Shown one piece after another: positions 56,456 to 64,000 of a DNA stretch of 64,000 bases. Location of the stretch: NCBI GenBank assembly GCA_027886185.1, contig WOAB01000606.1, forward strand, positions 310,001-374,000, written 5' to 3'. The translations under genes and the position numbers were made by a program. Source of the stretch: Rheum nobile (lineage: Eukaryota > Streptophyta > Magnoliopsida > Caryophyllales > Polygonaceae). A model generated the notes under the pieces. It was not told where the DNA came from. It ran no database searches and saw only the letters and a list, made by a program, of their open reading frames with translations. The number at the start of each line of letters is the position of its first letter. Positions within the stretch are counted from its first letter, which is position 1.

Positions 56456-57688
56456 TAATCTATTTTTATGATTAAGATCACAAATCTTCTGCTTTTGTCG
56501 ACCAGTGCCTATTATAAGCTCCTCTGATGGTGTGAAGAATTAGCTTTTAATAGCTATTATCTTTTGGTGTATTACCTTAGGGAGATTTGTAATCTTTATC
56601 AGTCATTTCCCATTTCCTACTTTTTAATCAAGTATCTGCTATGTAAAAGACTTACTATCGTGTATGGCTCCTCTACTGAGCTCCCCTTTCAATCAATGAT
56701 GAACTAATTTGTTAGGTATTTCTGTGGGATACCACTTTCTAACCTTCTCAGTAATTTAAAGTTATGGATACCCTCCAAGGAAATCATAATTAAGAAAGTG
56801 CTACTTCTTACAGATACTCACTACATTAGCTCTAATCGGTGTATTACTTCCCAAGTTCATCCCAAATATAGAACAATCTGTCAAACCAACATTTACACTC
56901 TTAACTTAAAGTTAGTAAATTGACCCCTGGGAAATCCCCTCCATTCATCATCTACTACACTAAATTTATTGAATTTAGATTTACTCTTGTTTATCTAAAC
57001 CCAATTACCGTTATGTGTTTGTCTATCCTAATTCTCATACTTTATATACCTAATTTTACTAATTGTTGCTTAATAACTGTCAGCATTTTAATATAGGGTT
57101 TTAAGAACCATAGCATCCTTATTCTGTTATCCAGGCAAAACCACACGATTTTCCACACCTACATACAAGAATTCCGCTACTCTTTTGGTCTCAAAGTGGC
57201 AAGTTACTCAAACTTTCACCAATTACCATCTCCCAACTGATAAAAGATGTTCACACCCTCCTATGGGTGTCTGTCAAAACGGAAGCAGCATCCCAAAAAT
57301 TGACATTCACAGGCATGATTTGTTTTAATAAATTTTTTAGCTATATGCAGCCCCACTATCCTGAGTCACCACAACTTCTACTACCATTGCTATACAGTCT
57401 TAACAACAAAGCTAATCAGTATGTCTATAATAGATAATGCAATTTTGAGGGCTAAACAGTTCAAACAACTCTCTAGTTGGAATCTATCCAAAGCCAGATA
57501 CGGACTATCCCACAAGTCTCAACAACGAATCTTCTTCAAAGACATCCGCTTAGAGCATAGTCTTTCTTATCATCATTTTGTACTTATAACCTGTATGAAT
57601 CATAATCCTAAACTTAAATCTTACGACCTCAGTCATTTCTTGTTCTATACCAAACAAGCCTTTATTACTCTAATGTACAATACAACCA
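56456..57688 (+). other. Region between LINE-5 ORF1 and LINE-6, coding remnants
   Basis: The stretch is much longer than the usual LINE inter-ORF gap. Some parts look coding in the plus strand, such as KWQVTQTFTNYHLPTDKRC and CQNGSSIPKIDIHRHDLF near 57200-57330, and the frame from 57421. No domain is recognised. It may be the end of one ORF1-only insertion followed by ORF1 of a second LINE, or one unusual LINE. Confidence 0.4.
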
Positions 57689-57706
57689 ATCAAAGCTACT
57701 GGTTGA
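57689..57706 (+). repeat. LINE-6 target site duplication, left
   Basis: ATCAAAGCTACTGGTTGA is repeated exactly at 62743-62760 after the poly(A). Confidence 0.97.
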
Positions 57707-57769
57707 GTTCCGCACTCTCTCTCTTCTTCATCGGCGACTGAGAACTCTGGTTCCGATTTCTCGTCGGTG

Positions 57770-59158
57770 ATGGCTCCGGTAGTACCGGAAGGGGGTGTGA
57801 TGACTCGTAATTCACGGAAACAAGCAAGGATTCCCACAGTAGGTGTTGCTGAGACTCCAATTGATCTCAATCCGCCAAATTCAGGTAACTTGGAGAACAC
57901 GACGATAACGACTTTGAATTCTGATGTTGAATCTGCGAAATCTCTTTCCATTCCTGTTGATGTTCCGATTGCAAAAGAGCGTCATCCTTCCGAATTGATG
58001 AATCTGAAATCATCGGTACTTGTTGATGATAATTCTGTGCCTAAATCCAAATCGAAGCCTTCGTTCTTAGAAGCGCTTACTGGAAACAGGAAATTTTCGG
58101 TTGATACAAAACTGAATCATATTGAGCTTACGAATAGAGAGATTTATACATTTTCTATAGAGGAGGTTCAGCAGGAGGTTGATCAATGGAAATTTGTGAT
58201 TATTGGAGCAGTCATCGGCGATCCAATCACCATAGGAGTCATGGAGGCCTTTGTGAAGAAATTCTGGATGATTCCCTCTCCTATGATCCAGGTTAAAGCT
58301 AATGGAATTTGGATCTTCCAATTTCAAGAGCAGGAGCACATTGATTGGGTCTTGGATCATGGACCTTGGCTGGTTGGTGGTGGTAAGCCTTTAGCTCTTC
58401 AACAGTGGTGCACTGGAATGGCTATGTCTTGGTCTAGTTTTCATCGGGTTCCTGTGTGGATTATTCTGCCTGATCTGGATCCGATCTTCTTCTCCACATA
58501 TATGCTTAGCGTCATTGGTAGTATGATTGGTATCCCTGTTTGCATGGACAACATCACAGCGACAAAACGTAGACTCTCTTATGCTAGATTGTTGATTGAA
58601 ATTTCCGCTCTAGAAGCAGCTAGAACTGAGGTCTGTTTGCAGGGACCTAACAGCAAGGTCTACAAGAAGAAAATTGAATATGAATGGCTTCCCTGGTGTT
58701 GCAGTGAATGCAGAATCTATGGTCACACTATCAAATATTGCAACAAAGGAAACAAGAATCGACCTCATGTAAATAAATCTGAAGCTAAAGCCAACAGTCA
58801 TGTTTCCTCTGAGAAGACTTGGATTCCTAAGACTAACTCTGAAGTTGCCTCTGGTGCTATAGTCATTACTGTTAAAGATGTTGATCCTAGTCTTAATGCT
58901 CAAGCCATAAATTCTCAGCAGACTATTGCTAAATCTCAGCAGAATATTGATAAAGGAAGAACTTCTGGCTCCTCTCAAGATAAGTTGATTAGTGCTAATT
59001 CTCAACAAGTAGGTGTCCAGCATAGTAAGAGCACTGCTGCTAAAGGGAAAGGGGCTAATTTGTCACAAAATAAGACTGTTAGTCATGGTGCTTCATCTTC
59101 TCCCTCTAGTAACCTCACTAAGAGTTGTAGCAGCTCTAAAAGCAAAGCTAATGGATGA
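57770..59158 (+). CDS. LINE-6 ORF1: DUF4283/zinc-knuckle RNA-binding protein
   Basis: This intact 462-residue protein starts at ATG 57770 (MAPVVPEGGV); the in-frame GTG one codon earlier is not preferred. Residues about 120-235 form the DUF4283 domain (FSIEEVQQEVDQWKFVIIGA, WIFQFQEQEHIDWVLDHGPW). Residues about 235-300 follow the usual pattern (VWIILPDLDPIFF, MIGIPVCMDNITATKRRLSYAR). A CCHC knuckle CCSECRIYGHTIKYC lies at about 309-323. The C-terminal 130 residues are low-complexity, rich in serine, lysine and asparagine. It would coat LINE RNA as a ribonucleoprotein. The stop at 59156-59158 overlaps the ORF2 start by eight bases. Confidence 0.93.
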   Translation: MAPVVPEGGVMTRNSRKQARIPTVGVAETPIDLNPPNSGNLENTTITTLNSDVESAKSLSIPVDVPIAKERHPSELMNLKSSVLVDDNSVPKSKSKPSFLEALTGNRKFSVDTKLNHIELTNREIYTFSIEEVQQEVDQWKFVIIGAVIGDPITIGVMEAFVKKFWMIPSPMIQVKANGIWIFQFQEQEHIDWVLDHGPWLVGGGKPLALQQWCTGMAMSWSSFHRVPVWIILPDLDPIFFSTYMLSVIGSMIGIPVCMDNITATKRRLSYARLLIEISALEAARTEVCLQGPNSKVYKKKIEYEWLPWCCSECRIYGHTIKYCNKGNKNRPHVNKSEAKANSHVSSEKTWIPKTNSEVASGAIVITVKDVDPSLNAQAINSQQTIAKSQQNIDKGRTSGSSQDKLISANSQQVGVQHSKSTAAKGKGANLSQNKTVSHGASSSPSSNLTKSCSSSKSKANG

Positions 59159-62100
59159 GTATAAATGTTGTTTATGGAATACTAGGGGGCTTAGCTCTCT
59201 CCCTAGAATCAAGCTTGTTAGAGCTTTTATTAGGAGAAATAAGATAAGTCTTACTGGACTTTTGGAAACTAAGGTTGCTTCTAATAAAGAATTTGTTGTT
59301 AAGAATTCATTAGAGGCCTCTTGGAAAAATATTGCCAATGCTACCTCCTCTTCCAAGGGTAGAATCTGGCTTATGTGGGATCCTAGAGTGATCAATGTGG
59401 ATATTCTTTTTGTCTCTAGTCAGATGATTCATGGTAAAGTGACTATTCTTCAGAATAAAACCAGCTTCTATGTGTCTGTCCTCTATGGCTCTAATTCCGT
59501 TAATACTAGAACTGATATGTGGAGGGACCTATGTTCTGTTAAACCTGATGTTTCTGCTGCCTGGCTCTGTACTGGTGATGTCAATTGTGTCTTTGATTCC
59601 ACTGAGAAGATACATTTCAGGAACTACCTTGATAGGCCTTCTACTGAACTTGCTGATATTATGCACTCTCTTTGCCTCACTGATCATCCTTTTTCCGGTG
59701 CTCATTTCACCTGGAGCAATCAACAAGCTGGTCTGGATAGAATTGCTTGCAAATTGGACAGAGTTATGGTTAGCTATGCTTGGAGCACCATCTTTCCTTC
59801 CTCCACTGTTTTCTTTGCTGATCCTCTGTGCTCTGATCACTCCCCTGGTATTGTCAATCTTCATCCTACTCAGTCCATTAAAAATGCTCCTTTCAAGTTC
59901 CATAATTTTTGGACTAAGGAAGATGATTATATGGAAGTGATGTCTAATGCCTGGAATATTCATGTGGATGGCACTGCCCAGTATGGCCTTGTTACTAAGC
60001 TGAAGAATGTTAAAAAAGCTCTTAAACAATGGCATCATGGCAGATTTAGGAAACTCGAGTTGCTTGTTGATGAGTGTGTTAGTAAGCTCAGAGATGCTCA
60101 TAATGTTCTCCAAGATGATTTTTCTAATACTGATAAGCAGAACTGTGTTGCTGAAGCCAAAGCTGATCTTGATCGTAGGTATGCTCAACTCTAAAGTTAT
60201 GTTACTCAGAAGGCAAAGATTGACTGGTTAAAATTTGGTGAAGAGACTTCTAGCTTCTTCTATAACAGCATCAAAATCAGAAAAGCCAAGTGTTCCATTT
60301 TTGCTCTCATGGATAACAATGGAAATATTATTGATTAACAAGTAGATATTGTGAATGAAGTGATTGACTTTTATAGAAACCTCTTTGGCACTGCTGTCAA
60401 TGATTGGCCAGGTTCTTTTTCTTCTCTCAAAGGCCCCCTACTTGATGCTGATAATAGTCAAGACCTTTGTTGCCTGCCTTCTTTTGCAGATATTAAACAT
60501 GATGTCTTTGATATTGGTAACACTAAATCCCCTGGCCCTGATGGATTTGGTAGTTGGTTTTTCAAACAGGGATGGAGTGTGATTGGAAATGCAGTGTGTG
60601 AGGCTGTTTGTGAGTTTTTTAGAAGAGGAAAACTCCTTAAACAACTCAATACAACTTTTATTTGCCTTGTCCCAAAAGTGGAAGATCCTTTCTTTGTAAA
60701 GGAGTATAGGCCGATTGCTTATTGTAACACTGCACTAAAAATCATCTCTAAGATCCTTGTTGACAAAGTGAGACCCCTCCTTGATAAAGTCATTGTCCCC
60801 TCCCAAAGTGCCTTTATTCCAGGGAGATCTATTTGCCACAATGTTGTTGTTGCTCAAGAGCTGGTGAGGGGATATGGTAGAACTGGTATTTCTCCTAGAT
60901 GTATGATTAATCTTGATATACAGAAAGCCTATGATTGTGTAAGCTGGACCTTCTTGAAAGAGGCCATGATTTATCTGAATTTTCCTGGGCAGTTTATTTC
61001 ATGGATCATGGAGCTCGTCTCTACTCCTTATTACTCAATCATTATTAATGGTGAATCTAAAGGGTTCTTCCCTAGTAAAAGAGGCCTGAGGCAAGGTGAT
61101 CCCCTCTCTCCCTTCCTCTTTGTTATTGTTATGGAAATGCTTGACATGAAGCTCAAAATGCTCGGTACTACCAAAGGTTTCCACTTCCATCCCAAGTGCA
61201 AAAGAGCTCAGCTTGTATCCCTTGCTTTTGCTGATGACCTTCTGATTTTCTGCAAGCCTTCTAAGACTATTCTTTTTCTCATCAAGAATTGCCTTACATG
61301 TTTTGGGGATGAGTCTGGTCTCAAAGCTAACCAAACCAAGACAACAGTACACTTTGGAGGCCTTAGTGAAGCTGACAAGAATGACTGCATTAGTACACTT
61401 GGCTTTTCTATTGGCACCTTTCCTATAAGGTACTTGGGTACTCCTCTTCACTCTAAGAAGCTTAGAGTATGTGATTACATTCCTCTGTTCAATAAACTTA
61501 AGAGCTCTATTCAATCCAAGATGGCCAAAAAGATGTCCTATGCTGGAAGAGCACAGGTTATTAGATCAGTCATTGAAGGTGTGCTTACTTTCTGGATGCA
61601 GTCCCTCCTTCTTCCCATCAAAGTGATCAAGCAGATTGAGAGTATATGCAGAGCTTTCTTATGGTCTGGAGAGCTTAGTGGCAAAAGAAGCCTTGTGGCT
61701 TGGAAGAATGTTTGCTGTGATTTTGATAAGGGAGGTCTTAACTTCAAGGAGCTACTTTCATGGAATAAAACCCTACTCAGTAAGCTCCTGTTTGATTTCA
61801 CTCTTAACAAGAGTAACATTTGGACTATATGGGCCAATCATTATGTGTTGAAGGGAAGATCTGTGTGGGATGTGTCTCCTAAGCCTACTGACTCTTGGCT
61901 TTGGAAGACACTTCTCCTTCTTAAAGATCAACTTCTTCCTTTGACACAGAATTCTGAGCAACTGCAACTCACCAAAACTAATGGCAATTTGGATTGTTCC
62001 AAACTTTATGGACTGTTAAAGTCTCCCAAGCCTGCTATCCCATGGTGTGGCTTGCTATGGACAAGGGCACAATCAAAAAATCGGTCATTTACTTGCTGGC

Positions 62101-62543
62101 TTGCTACTTTAAAGAGACTTCCCACTGCTCAGAAGCTGTTCAGCTGGGGTATCATCAGTGATAACAAGTGTGTGTTGTGTGGTTTAGCTGAGGAATCAGA
62201 GGAGCATCTATGGTTTGATTGCAATATCTCTCGGCAAATCCTAGGCAAGGTTCTTTGTTGGCAGGGTATTAGTGTCACAAAAGGGAGCCTGATTGAATGG
62301 TGGAACTGGTTTATTGCTTGCCAGAGAAAAGATAATAACATCTTCAAGAGTAAACTGATGGCCATTATCTGCACAGTTTACTACACTTGGAGACTTAGAA
62401 ACAAGATTATCTTCCAAGAGGGTGTTGTGGATATTGATGGATGTGCTTTAGACATAATTCAGGCTTGCAAATTCAGGATTATGCACAAGCTTAAGCTGAG
62501 AGGAAGGCGTGGCAGGGCAATGAGGAGAAGACTTCATGTTTGA
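59151..62543 (+). pseudogene. LINE-6 ORF2: endonuclease, RT and zinc-binding domain, two in-frame stops
   Basis: The start is ATG 59151 (MDEYKCCLWNTRG), and the frame has 1,130 codons. The endonuclease is at about residues 1-235, with the glutamate of LLETKV, TGDVNCVFD, and SDHSPGIV. TAA stops at 60192-60194 and 60336-60338 lie between endonuclease and RT; no frameshift exists. RT occupies about residues 430-750: SPGPDGFGSWFFKQ, PIAYCNTALKIISKIL, NLDIQKAYDCVSWTF, RQGDPLSPFLFVIVMEML and the catalytic FADD at 61227-61238 (residues 693-696). The C-terminal zinc-binding domain has SFTCWLATLKRLPTAQKL and CVLCGLAEESEEHLWFDC (about residue 1007). The protein ends in a basic RGRRGRAMRRRLHV. The frame from 60351 to 62543 is open. 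Confidence 0.93.
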
Positions 62544-62716
62544 TTCCCTTGCCTTTCATTTGTATTGTGCTTTTCTGTTTTGTTTTGTAAATGAATTGGT
62601 GTATGTGTTTCCTTAGCTCTTTTGTTGTTTGTTGTCTTGATCGTATGGTTGTTGTTTTACTTGCTTAGTAAGCAAGCGTGTAACTAAGGACGTTAGGCCT
62701 TTTTCCTAACACTATC

Positions 62717-62742
62717 AATAAAGTTTAACCTTTGCTAAAAAA
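62717..62742 (+). terminator. LINE-6 polyadenylation signal and A tail
   Basis: AATAAA at 62717-62722 is followed 14 bases later by a run of A ending at the TSD. The tail is only 6-7 A, unusually short. Confidence 0.8.
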
Positions 62743-62760
62743 ATCAAAGCTACTGGTTGA
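62743..62760 (+). repeat. LINE-6 target site duplication, right
   Basis: This is an exact second copy of the 18-bp sequence at 57689-57706. Confidence 0.97.
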
Positions 62761-62860
62761 ACAATGGCATTATTATTAGGTTACTACCTTATGATAATTC
62801 AATCATTAAGTTAAATCGGTTATCTCCCAGGAACCCCAATACACAAAAAATAAATAAATT

Positions 62861-63136
62861 ATGATCATCTTTGGATTAAAATATTCTGAATTACACATCA
62901 CTTGGTCTCTCAATATAGCCCTCATGAGTGTTTCCTGCTCACACAAAAGGCTCAGCCAAATTCCTCTATTAAACGGCCCAGTTAACAAGCCTAAATATGC
63001 TCTTTCACGGATTGATTTTTATCATTATCCAAGACCTAATCAAATTCACCAACCAAAAAATCAAATAGACAAATTTAAAATGACAAAACTCCCAGCAAGA
63101 ACAATAATACTTGCACAAAAAAACCTTTGGTTTTAA
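62861..63136 (+). pseudogene. LINE-5 frame upstream of ORF2, probable ORF1 end
   Basis: A 91-codon frame (IIFGLKYSELHITW, ending ARTIILAQKNLWF) stops with TAA at 63134-63136, sharing its last base with the ORF2 ATG (TAATG). No domain is recognised. Position and overlap suggest an ORF1 C-terminus. Confidence 0.4.
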
Positions 63137-63440
63137 TGAAGATCGGCCTTTGGAACTGTCAAGGTATTGGTCGAAATCACCTTTGGACTGATATTGAATC
63201 CTTCTGTAAAATTGAGCGAATTCACATTCTGGCTCTTGTGGAAACAAGAACTAACAAAGAACCCAAAAATCTGCTATGAAAAAAAGCAGGATTCGACAAT
63301 TTTCACTTCTCCCCTGCTAATGGTTTTCCGGGGGGATTATGTGTTATGTGGAAAGCCCACCAACTGCACAATGAGCTATGTGAACTTGCACACATGAATA
63401 GTCGTTTTGTAGCTATCAAATACAAAATTCTGGATAAAAA
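63136..63440 (+). pseudogene. LINE-5 ORF2: N-terminal endonuclease fragment
   Basis: MKIGLWNCQGIGRNHLW and LALVETRTNKE are the start and metal-binding part of a LINE endonuclease, closely resembling LINE-1 (MKIGYWNSRG, LAETKTND). A TGA at about 63277 interrupts a frame that otherwise continues (FDNFHFSPANGFPGGLCVMW) to the CACTA insertion, so RT and the rest lie beyond the window or are lost. Confidence 0.85.
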
Positions 63441-64000
63441 CACTACTACATTTAAGGGCTATAGTAGCGGTGGTTACTAGCGGTTGTGTTATTGCAACGG
63501 TTTAGGTGGCGGTTTTGGATAGTGTTCCGGGTCTAAATGGCGGTTCAGGCAATAGAAGCGGTCTAGGCAGCGGCTTTTTATATTTGCTGGTTTATGAAGC
63601 GGTTTGGTTTACATATAGGAGCGGTCAAATATATTAATAAACATAAGGAAGCAGTTCAATGCCTAATCTTTTTTTTTTTCTTTCTATTGATTTCCAGAAG
63701 AGATTCTCTGTTTCTTTTTAACTCGCTTGTTGTTGTTGTTCTCCCTGTTGCCTGTCTGACTTTTTTCGTGTGAGACTTTCGTTGATTTTGCATGTGTTAT
63801 TATGTTTCTCCGAATTGTTAGTGTCTTGTGTACTTCGATTTTTCTCTTTTTTGTTCCAGATATTTGGGAAAAGTTGTGATTTTTAGTTTCTTTTCAAGTT
63901 TAATCTTCTCGCCATTCAGATGATATTGTTCTTTATTCTCCTTGTTGCATTACATATCCTCAATTCCAGAAGATCAATTTTTTTATTCTTTGGTCAATTT
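63441..64000. mobile_element. CACTA (En/Spm) transposon terminus, cut by the window edge
   Basis: The sequence switches from LINE-5 endonuclease to CACTACTACA, the canonical CACTA terminus. The next 210 bases carry at least eight copies of a subterminal motif AGCGGTNNNGG/AAGCGGT (63473-63640), as expected for transposase-binding repeats. From about 63670 the DNA is T-rich without a gene. The other end, the transposase and the 3-bp TSD are not in view. Confidence 0.85.

Larger units (their letters stand above)
57707..62742 (+). mobile_element. LINE-6: full-length L1-type LINE
   Basis: The complete element is about 5.04 kb: a 5' UTR of 63 bases, an intact ORF1, ORF2 with two stops, a 3' UTR of 170-190 bases with AATAAA, and a terminal A run. 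It is bounded by an exact 18-bp TSD. Target-primed insertion with full 5' extent is unusual, as most LINE copies are 5'-truncated. It lies within LINE-5 DNA. ORF2 lacks an RNase H domain, so this family differs from LINE-1, LINE-3 and LINE-4. Confidence 0.95.
62761..63440 (+). mobile_element. LINE-5, continuation after LINE-6
   Basis: This is the DNA that was contiguous with 57706 before LINE-6 inserted. It carries the end of an upstream ORF and the first 100 codons of ORF2, and is cut at 63440 by the CACTA element. Confidence 0.7.

Noticed and set aside
57770..59158. A host zinc-knuckle protein gene
   Set aside because: The DUF4283 plus CCHC layout, the overlap with a LINE endonuclease-RT frame and the 18-bp TSD identify it as LINE ORF1.

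Overview
The window is nuclear DNA of a flowering plant, probably a eudicot. Long non-coding AT-rich stretches alternate with plant-type transposable elements: Ty3/gypsy and Ty1/copia LTR retrotransposons with tRNA-iMet or tRNA-Asp primer sites, L1-type LINEs with DUF4283/zinc-knuckle ORF1s, non-autonomous hAT elements and a CACTA end. Only one convincing host gene is visible, a small two-membrane-segment protein of the plant ARGOS/OSR (organ size related) family at 27102-27356 on the minus strand. Almost everything else is nested mobile DNA. Coordinates were read by eye, and names such as Gypsy-A or LINE-4 are local labels.

Layout. 1-17965: LINE-1 (+) is split by Gypsy-A (+, 3041-16610), which is itself split inside pol by TRG-1 (-, 8637-14375). 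TRG-1 is a gag-protease element lacking reverse transcriptase (RT), RNase H and most of integrase. 17966-26740: AT-rich intergenic DNA holds five short hAT-type elements with perfect 8-bp target site duplications (TSDs), a roughly 3-kb fold-back element with long inverted arms, and pieces of two LINEs. 27102-27356: the ARGOS-like gene. 27573-42938: LINE-4 (-) begins about 220 bp upstream of the ARGOS-like start codon. Its ORF1 is split by TRG-2 (+, 33127-42450), a tandem LTR-internal-LTR-internal-LTR array of another gag-protease-only element. 42939-54138: a copia element (-) without a recognisable 3' LTR, split by an Athila/Tat-like non-autonomous element (-, 44798-50625) with 1,476-bp LTRs and a GAAGT TSD. 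54590-63440: LINE-5 (+) material split by LINE-6 (+, 57707-62742). LINE-6 is full length with an 18-bp TSD and only two stop codons in ORF2. 63441 to the end: a CACTA (En/Spm) terminus inserted in the LINE-5 endonuclease.

How the parts relate. TRG-1 and TRG-2 share one architecture: gag, zinc knuckle, aspartic protease, then directly the integrase C-terminus whose reading frame runs through the polypurine tract into the 3' LTR. They lack their own RT and integrase, so they would need enzymes from a related autonomous element; Gypsy-A belongs to a related gag lineage and has a similar pol tail in its LTR. The nesting gives a relative order: LINE-1 before Gypsy-A before TRG-1, LINE-4 before TRG-2, copia before the Athila-like element, and LINE-5 before LINE-6 and CACTA. 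The youngest insertions by appearance are LINE-6, the Athila-like element (LTRs about 1.8% different by eye) and TRG-2.
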